From Thereva unica (lineage: Eukaryota; Arthropoda; Insecta; Diptera; Therevidae), in contig OX465282.1 in NCBI GenBank assembly GCA_949987705.1, positions 8,978,501-9,042,500 of the forward strand: a DNA stretch of 64,000 bases, read 5' to 3'. The position numbers and the translations under genes were made by a program. The notes under the pieces were generated by a model. The model was not told where the DNA came from. It saw nothing but the letters and a program-made list of their open reading frames with translations, and did not search any database. Positions 10,700-21,290 of this stretch are shown piece by piece; within the stretch, counting starts at the first letter, position 1, and each line of letters begins with the position of its first letter.

Positions 10700-11060
10700 A
10701 ATAGGAACAGAATAATTTACATTGTGGCCCTGTTAGTCTGCTTCGTTTTGATAACCTTCCAGTTATCGGCTTTAATGTGAGGGTCTAAGACTTTGAGTAT
10801 GGTGAAGATCTCCTCATGCTTCGATGGAGCCACTGAAAATCATGCTCTGGCCTTCGAGCGTGAAGATACATCACTGGAATTACCTGCTTTGACCCGGGTG
10901 ACGGTGTAAACCTCCCCAACTCTAGCTACCACAGCTTTGTATAACCCTGCGGATCTTGTATTGTCGCATGCCGTTAACTTTATGCTACCTTGATACCATC
11001 CGGCATCAAGGCATGAAGGGGAGGTCCCGGGTTATCCCTCAGTACCCATAGCCACTTTAG
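10700..11060. other. Unassigned moderately GC-rich block
   Basis: The block is richer in G+C than its neighbours, like LINE-derived sequence, but no protein motif is visible on either strand. It may be the untranslated end of a neighbouring LINE. Confidence 0.3.
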
Positions 11061-11234
11061 CGAGGACGACTTGTACCCACCGCCATTGGTGTTTGGGGAT
11101 CTTCCTATTTTCGTCCAGGACGCCGATTATTTTGTGTTCCTTCGCTATTTCTGCGAAGGGTATCTCTTTGGTTCCGTGCATTTTGGACTTTTTTGGAACT
11201 GGACTGTGCTTATTTCCTCCACAGATCGTTTTCG

Positions 11235-11400
11235 TTTCTTCTTATTTTTCTTTGATCCGTTAGCTGACGGTCCAAGCGGGACATCCCAGCAACGGATACG
11301 CTGCTGTCGGTGCCGCTGGGTTTCGAACTCTATTCACGATTCGTTTCCATTCTTGCCGGTTTTTGGCGACGTCTTGAGCCTCGGTAACTGATAACCGTTG
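11235..11400 (-). mobile_element. RTE-like LINE 3' fragment (family C)
   Basis: It closely matches 15247-15400: shared blocks include CTTTGATCCGTTA, CAACGGATACG and GTCGGTGCCG, and TATTCACGATTCGTT. At 15 kb this sequence follows the RT coding region on minus, so this is a short piece of the same family's 3' region. Confidence 0.65.
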
Positions 11401-11409
11401 ATTTGTTAT

Positions 11410-11910
11410 CGTTTAGAGGCTGATGCAACTCTAAAACGCTCTTGTGTAAAGTTTAGGATGGCTTGCTTGGAGTAGTCCTCCTTTGTCATTTGGTCTTCCT
11501 TGATCGGGTTGATGGCCAAGCGGCGAGGGATTCTGCTGGCCAGGCGGTCTTCTTGATGATCTGCCTTTGACGGGTCAGGTCTTTTTAGGTTTTTGGCCCT
11601 TCCTCAGACCATTCGCTCCCCTCATCCCGCAGGAGTACGCTGGGCGGCGGCGGTGCTGCACGGATAAGCAGGTTAGCTAGTGGTCGCTTAGAAGGTTTTT
11701 TTTTCGAGGGGTGGAGTTAGTGGCTCCATTTGGTTTGGTTTAGCTCGGGGGTGCCGTAGCCCTTTTTACATCGTAATTTGCGGTCCCTTCCAAGGAGATC
11801 GTTAGTCAATTTTTCGTTTAGGACATAAGGCTTGCATCGAAAGCGTTCTTCTTCTTCTTTGGTTAGGTTTTTAGTCCATGTTCTAGAGCTCCTGTATTCC
11901 ACCTGGAATA
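11410..11910 (-). other. Unassigned coding-like block
   Basis: A minus-strand frame (11902-11717) encodes a charged peptide with KEEEERFRC and RDRKLRCKKGYG. The region is rich in G and C and contains no clear domain. It could be a piece of a retrotransposon ORF1 or gag, but I do not recognise it. Confidence 0.3.
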
Positions 11911-11929
11911 CATTATTGTCTGAAGCATT

Positions 11930-13620
11930 ATTAAATTTCGTTACTCTAAAGCAACAAAATCAATTAGAAACATTTTCTTATCTACATAGAATCAAATAAC
12001 ACAACGAGCGCTCCAGAAATACGTCTAGCGCACCCCTTTCATTAAAATAAGATAGTAAACTCTATGTCATATCAAATTCCGTATCCTTTTTTCCTCTCTA
12101 CTCTCCATATACTTAAAATGAGTTATATATCATTTAAATAATTCACTTACGTAAATACGGAACCATCAAAGACCCGCATTCGTAAGCTTCTTCTCTTTTA
12201 TCCATCAAGATTCCACGTGCAATTTCGTTTCGTAAATATAAGACTAGAAATCTTGTGCCTCTCATCGCCACATCTAGTTTTACTCCGCTTAAAGAAAATG
12301 TTTTATGTGGGAAAAGTAACTCTCTGAGGAGCTGTTACACCCTTTATGGTTTCTAGCAAAGCTTGAAAAAAATCACACAGAGAAACTATGTATATCAAGC
12401 AAGAACGTTATGCATACGAGCCACATACTAGGACGGAATATGCGGAATACGTTCTCCTGCTACTTTCATATTCACTTTGAGTTTAATAATGACCTCATAT
12501 CCTGAATCGACCAGGACCAGGTAGAGTTAGACATCGCGGGAAGGACAACAATATTCAATCACCGTAAAAGAGTCCTTGGATGCATGTATGTATGTATAAA
12601 AATATATATGTATACATAGAGTGAAAAAGCTTTGAAGGAAGATGCAAACGAGGGAGAGACATCTGAATGCCTCTCTTTATGTATTGAAAATGGGGGAATA
12701 TTTTCCTTTGATGTTCCGGTGGTTTTCTTTGTTGTAGACTTTTGTTTTTTCACAATCTTTTTTAATTGTTTTCCATTTCCACTTGCTAATGTCGAATGGG
12801 AGTTTCTGCTACTCTAATGAGAAGTATAGACCCGAAGTAAAGGCAACCTTTCGATGGTAGTTAAGCTCTTTCATGGCTAACTTATAGCAGATGGAAAACG
12901 TACTTAGGTTCTCGATGCAAATGCACTCATATAGAACTGGTAACGATGGGATTTACTTAAAAGCTACTTTAAATTTTTTAGTAGATTTAGTTTTTAACAG
13001 GATTTCCAGGATCGATTCCAGTTTGAATGTCTGTCGTTTTCGTCTGATTTGATTCCTTTACATTTTAGGATCATTGCTTCTATATAATTCTGTCCAATTG
13101 TTGCTGCTATTTAATGGATTGAAATGCTAGATTTTGCTTTTATTGGAATTACTTCCTGTTTGTCGATAAAATCAGAACTGGACCAACTGCAATTTGTACG
13201 ATTTGTTGCTCTAGATAGATTTTTCATATCGTTAGAAATGGATTAATGCAAGCATGCAACCGAAAGAAATTTCGTTATGAAGAAGGAAGAACCATTTTGT
13301 ACTGGCAACGATTTGACTATAGAATTCAAAATCGAACTCTGCAAGCAAAAGAATGAAGGAAGGCCAGCGACAACATAGGCTTTTATTACACCGGCTTTCA
13401 TCCAATACATAGAATATGTCTACATGGCAAAAAAGGAACAGGAAATTGCTATAAAGGGAAAGGACGAGTAAGACAAGTGCTTATAACCATCATCTGCGTC
13501 AACCAACTCAGTTCCCTAGCTAACTGGCTAGGGCATAGGCCCTCCCCGCACACGACTGATTAACAGCTTCGGTAGTGGGAATAAACATACGAGTCGACTG
13601 CAACGAGACCGATTTCAAAC
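11930..13620. other. Non-coding AT-rich stretch
   Basis: No gene is recognised. It has a TGTATGTATG and TATATATG simple tract at 12583-12618. Confidence 0.5.
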
Positions 13621-13936
13621 CAGTTAAGGTGCTGATAGACGATGAGAATATTCTCATGTAAATGCTCTCGCGAGAACAAAAATTCGTTCTCATTGCCGTG
13701 TAAATAGACATGAGAATACGTTATCCCTCTCATGGGAATATTATCAAGCGTTCTCTTGAGAATCTCTCTCTCATACGTGTAAATAGATGCCATAGGAATA
13801 TTCCAATAAGATTTCATGAGAATTCATTCTTTCCAACATGTTGGAAAGAACGATTGTTCTCACGTCGTCTCTTATTATTGTTTTGTGAATTTTATTAGTA
13901 GGCGGTTGTGTTTTGTTGTGGATTCCTTTAATTGTC

Positions 13937-14240
13937 ATGGCGGAAAGAAAGGAAAAAATACAGTTGAGAAATAAGGAAGTAAGTAAAAAAATATTATTTG
14001 GACATAAGCAATTTTATTTAAATTAACTAATGTATACAGGCATGGCCGGAAGAAAAAACGGAAAAAATGTTTGCCGCATACGAGGAGAATGAATGCCTGT
14101 GGAGGAAAAGCCATAAAAATTATTTCAAGCCCCACGGACACCTAGAAAAAAAAATCGCAGAAACTCTCGGCTGCTCCGCTGCGGAAATGAAGGCAAGGTG
14201 GACCTCGATGCGGCAAACGTTCATGGAAAAGCGTGAATAA
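13937..14240 (+). pseudogene. Truncated Harbinger MADF-domain gene
   Basis: This is join(13937-13978, 14040-14240), 80 aa, with a canonical 61-bp intron (GTAAGT ... TACAG). The product is AERKEKIQLRNKE joined to a MADF domain: WPEEKTEKMFAAYEENECLW, then IAETLGCSAAEMKARWTSMR. It ends at FMEKRE because of the internal deletion, so the rest of the usual 200-300 aa protein is missing. The short intron is typical of insects. Confidence 0.8.
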
Positions 14241-14474
14241 AATCAAATTCTGAATACGAGAGCCGTACAAACTTTTTGTAAAACTCCTCGCCTTCGTTCT
14301 TTAACAGGTCCATTAAATTGGCAACGCATTTTTTCTGTCTCGGTCTAACCAAATTTCTTTAGACCAAACACTTCTCCTCCTTCTGTTTCTTTCGGCCTCC
14401 TCAGCCTCTTCTTCTTGGAGCAGCATCCCGAAACTCACACAAAACCCAATCTTCAACTTCCGTCTTTCCGACAT
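14241..14474 (-). pseudogene. Harbinger transposase N-terminal stub
   Basis: From an ATG at 14474 (minus) it encodes a charged region with EEAEEAERNRRRRSVW, the basic stretch normally found before the Harbinger nuclease. After a frameshift at an A-run near 14327 it continues as MDLLKNEGEEFYKKFVRLS and stops at the deletion junction. The DDE nuclease is absent. Confidence 0.75.
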
Positions 14475-14817
14475 GGCGATTACAACAGAAATAACTTTCA
14501 ATATATGAATGCTCTCGAGAATTAAAATATCAGCCAAATCTTTTGTTCTCATCGTTTACGCACACTATGTTAACTACGGGATACCATATAATGTCACGTT
14601 TTCGAAAATAAAAATTATTATCACCAAACTTCTGTTCTCATCGTGTACACACTCATGAAAACTCATGAGAATATTCTCATGAGAGCGATTCTCATGAGAA
14701 CGATATTTACGCTCACAAGAACAAATACTATCACTCGTGTAAACAGCCATGAGAATATTCTCACGAGAATACCAAAATTTACGTTGAGAATATTCTCATC
14801 GTCTATCAGCACCTTTA

Positions 14818-15082
14818 TGCTAGGTTTCCACTTGTCGTTTTGAAATTGACAAATTACCTATTATTACGTCATTTAGAAAATTCGCAAGTGGAAATAGCGA
14901 AAAACTTCTTATAATTGAATTGACCAACAGCACTTGTCAATGATTGACCGAGAATTTAAATGATTAGTGCTGTTGGTTACTTCCATTATAAGCAGTTTTT
15001 CGCTATTTCCACTTGCGAATTTTCTAAATGACGTAATAATAGGTAATTTGTCAATTTCAAAACGACAAGTGGAAACCTAGCA
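14818..15082. mobile_element. Hairpin MITE of PIF/Harbinger type
   Basis: A 265-bp element with inverted arms of about 118 bp and about four mismatches, separated by a loop of about 30 bp. The ends read TGCTAGGTTTCCACTTGTCG. It is flanked by TTA (14815-14817 and 15083-15085). It shares GCTAGGTTT and a following TTG with the right end of the Harbinger at 4576-7473, suggesting mobilisation by a related transposase. It carries no gene. Confidence 0.92.
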
Positions 15083-15085
15083 TTA

Positions 15086-15234
15086 GAAACTGTCGCGAAC
15101 TACTTCAGATATTGCCAAATGACTAAAAATTATATGGGCAGAAAACCAATTGATCCAAAACTCAGTTGCGCTCATGTGTGGACAAAGGTTTCATTTTGGT
15201 TTCAAACTGGCTCTGAGCGTGATTATTGTGAAAC
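15086..15234. repeat. Dispersed repeat, second copy near 53.9 kb
   Basis: About 15119-15230 resembles 53930-54040: both contain ATTGATCCAAAA, then GCTCATGTGTG or GCTCGTGTGTC, then a GTGAAAC block. No coding sequence is seen. Confidence 0.4.
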
Positions 15235-16400
15235 TGGTTTCCTCATCTTCTTTGATCCGTTATCTGGTGGTCCGAGCGGGACGCTCCCGCAACGGATACG
15301 ATGATGTCGGTGCCGATGGGTCTCGAACCCTATTCACGATTCGTTCTCATTCTTGGAGTTTTTTTGGCGACGTCTGGAGCCATCGAATCGTTGATTCTTT
15401 AGGTCGCCCTCGATATTCTTTAGCCAGGTTCTCTTCGGTGCTGATCGCTGAATTCTTCAGTCTGCGGGACGGTCCCGTCTAGCCACACAAGTTTACGTGG
15501 CAAACGGCTATCATACATTCGGCAAATATGTCCAAACCAACGTAATCAACGTTTTTGTATTTCTTCTTTGATCAGTGTCTGCTGATCGCATATTTGTTTA
15601 ACTGTCTCGCTTCGAAGTTGATTGCGTAGTGAGACACCAAAAATCTGGCTCAAGCGACCTCGAGTTTCTTGAGCAGTGACCACGTTTCCATAAAGTAGAA
15701 TCGGAAGAACCAACGTTCGGTAAAGGCGTATTTTCGTTTTGATGGCAATATTTGTTCGTTTCCATATGCTCCACTTGAGCGATTGGAATGTTGCTGATGC
15801 CTGGTCGATGCGGCTGTGAATGTTGGCGCTCGATGCCACTTTCGTTTCCTCAACCAAAGATCCAAAATATTTGAACATCGGAACCTGTTAGATTTGGGTT
15901 CCATCGAGGTGAACAATGGCTCTCGATCCGTCCGTATAAGCACTTTGGTCCTTTCCGCATTGATTTTTAACCCGTATGACTGGGCGAATCGGGCGGAATT
16001 GTCGTATAAGATGTCCGTTGCTAAAACATCCGCGTCGGCGAACATTAAGTCGGTTACATAGTTGTTGTCATCGTAACGAACTTCGAGTCGTCCATCGAAT
16101 GCTTCACGCATAATCCCGTCGATCACAACGTTGAAGAAAAGTGGCGAAGCGACGTTTCCCTGTGGGACACCCGTTTGAATCGGGAATTCCTCGGATAAGT
16201 CGCTTTGCATGCGAACGCTGTTGGTTGAGTCATCGTACGGTGCTTGGAGAAGTTGGATGATTTTCAATGGCACGTGTTCGGTTTCCAAGGCTCCTCACAA
16301 GCTGATCCAATCGATTCAATCGAAAGCTGATTTGAAATCGATGAAAACGACGACAGTTCTTTTGTCGCAACGAATTCTTGCTTCCATTAGCTGCTCCTTT
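15235..16400 (-). pseudogene. RTE-like LINE reverse transcriptase (family C)
   Basis: Read on minus from about 16380: motif A (VVVFIDFKSAFD, followed by an in-frame stop), motif B at about 16170-16130 (TGVPQGNVASPLFFN), and motif C as DLMFADADVLATD, which carries an extra residue relative to the usual FADD. After frameshifts come FKYFGSLVEE, ANIHSRIDQASATFQSLKW and TKIRLYRTLVLPILLYG (15880-15640), the classic C-terminal block of RTE/L2-type RTs. The 3' region extends to 15235. Endonuclease and N-terminal RT are missing. Confidence 0.88.
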
Positions 16401-16525
16401 AATCCCGCATGGGACATAGGGTGAAAACAGTTGTCCTCCTTGTTATGGCCTCTTTTGGCAGGGTTCTCCGTCACGTTATTCTTCGTCTTTGAACTAGACG
16501 GGATCCTTGCGGATTTTTGTCAAGG
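16395..16525 (-). mobile_element. RTE-like LINE C-terminal fragment (family D)
   Basis: Minus-strand translation gives NPQGSRLV, then RRTLPKEA, and ends near LCPMRD. It closely matches the better-preserved tail at 47735-47905. It abuts the family C RT, suggesting a template switch or an old insertion. Confidence 0.65.
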
Positions 16526-16686
16526 GCCTCTTTGGCTAGATTCTCGCAAGGTGAGGCCATTCCAATTTAGAGCCGTCCTGAGATATTCGACGCCCATGGG
16601 CTACTAAACATAATGCGCTCCTTTTTCTTAAGAAAATACGCGGAATGCCTAGAGGGACGACTACCATCAGAGGACAAACGAAGTAA

Positions 16687-17075
16687 CTGAGGCTCTTATA
16701 AATGATACGAAAACTTTACAGAGGTTTCTGGCACTAAAGGTCTACTTCAGAAGATTTATAGCAGACTATGCAGTCGCAGCAAAGTCGTACATCGAGTTGC
16801 TAAAAAAGAACGCCATATTGAAATTAGAAACAGCAGCATGCATGCATGCAGCAAAATGCATTTAAAGCATGAAAAGAAATATTAGCAAAAGCACCAGTGT
16901 TACAATTATTTGAACTAGAGAAGTATACGGAAATTAATGCCGATGCTAGTAAGGACTAATTCGGATTTATTGTCTTGCAACGGGAAAATGACGTTCAACA
17001 GTTGCATCCAGTGCAATACATGAGTCGTACGACAAGCCTAGCCGATCAACGCTTTCAGGCTTACGAGCCTATTCC
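16687..17075 (+). pseudogene. Ty3/gypsy reverse transcriptase-RNase H remnant
   Basis: The + strand, with frameshifts, encodes LQRFLALKVYFRRFIADYA, then SYIELLKKNA, a degenerate FKALKEILAKAPVLQLFE block, NADASKD (RNase H) with loss of the usual G, and HPVQYMSRTTSLADQRFQAY. This order (RT thumb, tether, RNase H) is diagnostic for Ty3/gypsy pol. Stops and frameshifts make it a relic. No LTR was identified nearby. Confidence 0.82.
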
Positions 17076-17079
17076 TTCA

Positions 17080-17600
17080 CTTACACCTTAAATTTTTGGT
17101 TTCTTACCGGGAAAATTGTTTCAAATGGTTGGATTTTCATTTTGAGCCAGTACAATGTTATACTTGTACCATTGTAGTGCCAAAACTAGTTGGGATGTAG
17201 GTTTGACCCCTTCGGTGCACACGATTAACTTCCCAGTATGATGGACGAAGGCGGAATAAACTGACTTCTTACAAAATAGTTATTTGTTTAGTACTAGTGG
17301 GAAATTGGCTAGTATCAGAACCGGTGACCAAGTAATCTTGAGAGAAGCTAGTTAAAATAACTATAATAGTAGTAAATCCACAAGATTTTTTAGAGAATTT
17401 GTTTTTCCAGAACGTTAGCAAGCAAACATTTCCTTCGTACTTCTTTCGCTACACTAAAGCGGGTATTTGAATACGTATTGAGCGTGTTGAAGCGCCGGCG
17501 CCCTGGATAAACTGAGAAGCGAATGACTTCATTTGGAAATTCCAAAGCTTTCCGGAGATATGTATTAGTAGGTATATGTAAAGGTTGTCGGATTTTGACA
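17080..17600. other. Non-coding stretch after the gypsy relic
   Basis: No motif is recognised. It may include more decayed gypsy sequence, but I cannot show it. Confidence 0.35.
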
Positions 17601-17604
17601 AGTG

Positions 17605-18155
17605 ATGTTTTGTTCGAACGCTATCGCTGTGCAGAACCCAAAAAAGATCACTTCGTTTAGAACGGGTCTCATTCCATCGAGTTTATTAGATATTAGCAAA
17701 ACTTGTCAATTTAAGGTCTTTCTGTGTAACTGATGTTTTTCTATTTAAACAAAAAAGGTCCGACCGAATATTATGAAATTTTTTTCAGAGCATGTCTTCG
17801 TTAATTTTCTTTTTTCGGCACTTCAATGAAGTCGATATAGTTTTTTGTTCGCGCGGTATCGTGCAGGTACAAAAATTATAAACGTCGGTTACACAAAAAA
17901 AAAAACGGTTCGACCGAATTTTATGAAAATCTTTTCAGATCATATTTCGGTTAATACGCTTCAACGAAGTCAATATCTTTTTTGGTTCGCGCGATATCGC
18001 GCAGGAAAAAATGACCACATATGTACGTACGCAACACACACACACAAATACTTCCTCCCAATTTTTTGCTTAAAATGCTCCTGGGACCTTGAAAGATGAA
18101 AATACGTCGAAATTTTCGATTTTCGGACCGATTACAATAACTTCCTATATAGTCC
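17605..18155. repeat. Dispersed satellite-like repeat with about 150-bp units
   Basis: Two diverged units begin at GTCCGACCGAAT (17758) and GTTCGACCGAAT (17908), period 150. Each contains a TTTTCAGA block, CTTCAAYGAAGTC and a GCGATATCGCGCAG-like palindrome. A partial third unit precedes them (17611). The second unit with its right flank (17908-18150) recurs inverted at 50800-50985. Confidence 0.7.
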
Positions 18156-18204
18156 ATTCAAAACGCGCGTTTGGGTGTTCCAAAATAACACCGTTAAGAA
18201 AATC

Positions 18205-18260
18205 GAACCTGAAGGTTTTTGGGGTCGCTGATCACGAAAATCAGGGTCCCGCGGTCCTAA
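18205..18260. repeat. Match to the 122-bp tandem repeat of 47.3 kb
   Basis: TTTTTGGGGTCGCTGATCAC (18216-18235 region) is the inverse complement of the block present in every unit of the array at 47270-47710. This links the 18-kb repeat cluster with that array. Confidence 0.5.
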
Positions 18261-18519
18261 AACATGGGCGTCACCCTTAAAAATGCAAAAAACACCTTTT
18301 TTAGGGGTTTTTCACGATTATTTCAATAATAATGTAAACTAATGCAAAAATACACTTTTCTTTAATATTTATTTGCGAAGGGGGTTGATTTGTACTAATC
18401 AAGGCGAACTTTATGACAGGGGGTAATCCTAAAGAGTTGAAACGGCTAAAAATAGAAGAATGGTAAAAATTATTTTTTCCCAAGTTTATGCTTCAAATTC
18501 GATTGTGGGGGTACTGTCA

Positions 18520-18715
18520 GGCAAAAATAAATTATTTTCAAACCTTAAGGGGTTCAAACTACCCCTAAAATTATAAAAATCAACTTTATATAAAAAAAAT
18601 TGCGAAATTTTTTTTTGGTTTTTGCTTATTTGATACAATCGGTATTATCACCCAAAAATTTATTATTTTCAAACCTTAAGGGGATAAAACTACCCCTACA
18701 TTAAAATTGTAATTG
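18520..18715. repeat. Two direct repeats, period 131 bp
   Basis: TTATTTTCAAACCTTAAGGG occurs at about 18532 and 18663, each followed by a GGTTCAAACTACCCC-like or GGATAAAACTACCCC block. They may be two units of an old tandem array. Confidence 0.65.
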
Positions 18716-18729
18716 AAAAAAATGCAAAT

Positions 18730-19270
18730 GCAATTTTTTTATAGAAAGTTGATTTTTATAATAGTATCTTGACATGGAGTATGGAGACTCTGTCAGGATG
18801 GACCTTTGCTTTCATGCTAAAAGCCTGAAGCTAATATGACGTACGTAGTGTTCGTAATGTATTTAAATATGTATTTATTGGCTTCCTGCTTCCTTTTGCC
18901 TCTCTGCCAAAGTTCTAACTTCATTTTCCGTAAGGAATTTGCAGCAATATCCAGTTGTTCTTATCCTGTACCAAACTGGGTTACAGTGGGTGTTGGAGAG
19001 AGTAAGTGCGAAGAATCCACATAAAATGAAAGTACCCTCCTGGTTATTAGCTTTAATACATCTTATTGAGATTAACGAGTTCGGGAATAATAACGAAGTG
19101 AGAATGTTTTATGAGAAAGTGAACCAGCATCGTTGTGTAAGGACGAAAACGTTAATATCCTGAGCCAAAAACAAGACTTAATAGAGACTACGAAAACGAG
19201 AGTTAAAGTGATGTGAAACAACCCAATAGAAACACATACTTTAGTTAGTTGAAGAAAATTTTCTTCTTTC
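18730..19270. other. Non-coding stretch
   Basis: Small open frames (18836-19024, 18939-19163) show no family resemblance. Nothing else is visible. Confidence 0.4.
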
Positions 19271-19276
19271 TACTAG

Positions 19277-19722
19277 TTGATCCGAACTATAAATTTATTT
19301 GTATATTCTTGTAAGAGGCTATAAAAAATCGCTACTCCGGAATTTTTGTTGAGTCAGCAATAGGCAGAAAGGTTGAAAGAAAATTATTTAATATCCCATC
19401 ATCAAAACCTTTGCCAAACCAAGCTGAACCAACTCCTTTCGTTTAAATCGGCCTTACCATTGAAATCTTATTGAATGCGGCCGTTTCCATTTAGATACTC
19501 AAGTTCAGATCTTGCAAAAGAATCACAAAGGTCTCTGTGCAGCCGAATGCGTTCGGAATTATTTTAGACCGCTACAAACTCATGTTGCAACCACTATTAA
19601 AGTAGTAAAAGCTACATGCGTACTGCATAATTTTTTAACGTCGAAACAAAGTTATAAAGAGTTTTTAAGTTTGTTGGAACCACCAGAAGCGGACAGGGGC
19701 ATTTGTTACTATGGCTACTGAT
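19277..19722 (+). pseudogene. Degraded PIF/Harbinger transposase C-terminal half
   Basis: The + strand encodes VDPNYKFIC, then after a gap YSGIFVESAIGRKVERKLFN and IPSSKPLPN. After further frameshifts it gives ECVRNYFRPL and TTIKVVKATCVLHNFL. This is the order of the second catalytic region, the pre-helix loop, the ENAFG-type helix and the LHNFL motif of Harbinger transposases. ENAFG has decayed to ECVRN, so the last catalytic residue's context is damaged. No terminal repeats were found. Confidence 0.75.
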
Positions 19723-19739
19723 GAAGGGTGATCAACAAA

Positions 19740-20130
19740 TGAAATCGCTTCTATGCCTCAAAAATGTGTGAATTATTTTAATAGGAATACATATATTATT
19801 TTATAATAATAATTAATAATAAATACAGTTAGTGTTAAAAGCGCTTTACAAATATTGAATTGAAAATATTGGATAAACCAAAATTCAAAAAAGGCCTCAA
19901 ACGCTTATAGATTAAGTTCAGTTATTGTTATTACACACTATAATGTGTGTATAATAAGGTCTGCATCAGCATTGATGACGTTCGAGACTCAGCAAAATTC
20001 CACTACTAAGCTATAGTAAATGTCGCGTTTGGAACTCTCAGGGTCATTTAAAAGAATCTTTGGCTCCATCAAACAGACTAGGGAAGAAACCTTTATAATA
20101 TTTCTTCTGCTTGGCAGCTAAGAGCCCAAA
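19740..20130. other. Non-coding AT-rich stretch
   Basis: No gene, repeat or RNA is recognised. Confidence 0.4.
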
Positions 20131-20138
20131 TTTCTAGA

Positions 20139-21290
20139 GTGACCAAAGCTGCCTGGGTAGAAGTAAACACCCTCGTTAATTGCGACACTATAAGAGGGCA
20201 ATGCGATCGTTCTATACTATACGAAATATTCAGGACTCCCATCGCACATGGTTATATCCTATCAATAAGCCTTGATATCTCCAACATAACATTCATACCC
20301 AAGCCAGGTTCAGATTACATCTTGTCAAAATTTGTCAGGCCAATAAGTATCGACAGGGTGATAACCAGCTGGGATAGGAACCAGGGGCGCAAGACAGGAT
20401 TGCTCAGGACTAAACAAAAGAGTCCCGCTAGCGGACTTTAATGATAGCGAGAAATCCTTCGACAATACATCCTTTGACATTATAGCTAGGGCTTTAAGTA
20501 GACGAAATCTACTGGAGACTCTATGCTGGGAGCTCGGAAACTAATGCACTCTTGTCTTGAGGGATTTTTGAAAGGTGTACCTGGTACATTCACCTGCTTC
20601 CTGAAGATGTCCCTTGCTGATCGGAATTTGATAAAATATACTGAATGTTGGAGGTCTACGGCTAGACCGTGTGGGCCTCGATAGTCTAGGGGTAAGGTGC
20701 CTGACTGCTATCCCAGAGGTCCCGGGTTCGAATCCCGGCCAGCCCCACGGTCCTTCGCCTTTTGCACTTTCCCACCCACATAACTTTCCTTCTTTCTTCT
20801 ACCCTCTATCTTCCGGCTAGAGCTGCTGTTCGACATTCTGTACGAAAAAAATAGATTGTCTAACAGTACAAAGGGGCTTTCCCTAAGCCTCTAGTCTATC
20901 ACATAAAAAAAAAGACTGGCCAATCCTAAGCAGTTCCTTGATGTGCCGTCAAAGCCTGGGCGTTCTTAAGAGATACAAACTTCCGAAGGACGAAGGACTT
21001 CCATTATGTTTGCAATCTACAATTCGTTTATTCAGCTTCGCCTAGAGTTAAACCTATTTATCTCGGCCGGCACCTTGAAAACCGTCTTAGCGGGGCTGGA
21101 GGAAGGTCAAACCTGCACCATGAAACTCATCGGAGATATTACCTTTTGCCACAAAGCAATTCCCAGTATATCCCGCGATAATGAGCATCTTAGAGTTTTC
21201 CAGGTATACCACAAAATGGCTCATAATTATCGAACCCGTTGGAGCATTGTAGGCCGCTAAGGTGATCTGGAATCAGTGCCGAGCCAGTTC
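20139..21290 (+). pseudogene. R1/I-like LINE reverse transcriptase split by a SINE
   Basis: The + strand left part contains ITFIPKPGSDYILSKFVRPI (about 20285-20345), then DFNDSEKSFDNTSFDIIARA (motif A region, about 20438-20497). The right part (20920-21290) contains a decayed PIYLGRHLENRLS block like the RT thumb. A SINE (20672-20913) lies between. The AFDNTSF-type pattern is typical of R1/LOA/I relatives. Many stops and frameshifts are present. Confidence 0.72.
20672..20913 (+). mobile_element. tRNA-derived SINE, short form
   Basis: The tRNA-related head (20672-20747) has an A box (TAGTCTAGGGGTA, 20682-20694) and an exact B box (GGTTCGAATCC, 20725-20735). The body is shared with the copy at 31928-32402 (CTTTCCCACCCACATAACTTTCC), and an A-rich tail ends at 20913. 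The T arm pairs fully, but the acceptor stem does not, so it is not a functional tRNA gene. RNA polymerase III would transcribe it from the internal boxes, and mobility would depend on a LINE. Confidence 0.9.

Larger units (their letters stand above)
13627..14814. mobile_element. Harbinger deletion derivative with two gene stubs
   Basis: The ends are inverted repeats of about 30 bp: AGGTGCTGATAGACGATGAG, then AATATTCTCA. Both are flanked by TTA (13624-13626 and 14815-14817). Subterminal DNA is packed with palindromic GAGAATATTCTC and CATGAGAA motifs. Inside are a + strand MADF stub and a - strand transposase N-terminus that meet near 14240, where the middle of the parent element has been deleted. 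It belongs to a different Harbinger family from 4576-7473, judged by its ends. Confidence 0.88.

Noticed and set aside
20672..20747. Functional tRNA gene on +
   Set aside because: A and B boxes are present, but the acceptor stem does not pair properly and the sequence continues into a body shared with a second copy, so it is a SINE head.
20660..20925. Target duplication of the short SINE (AGACCGT against AGACTGG)
   Set aside because: Only 5 of 7 bases match; too short to trust.
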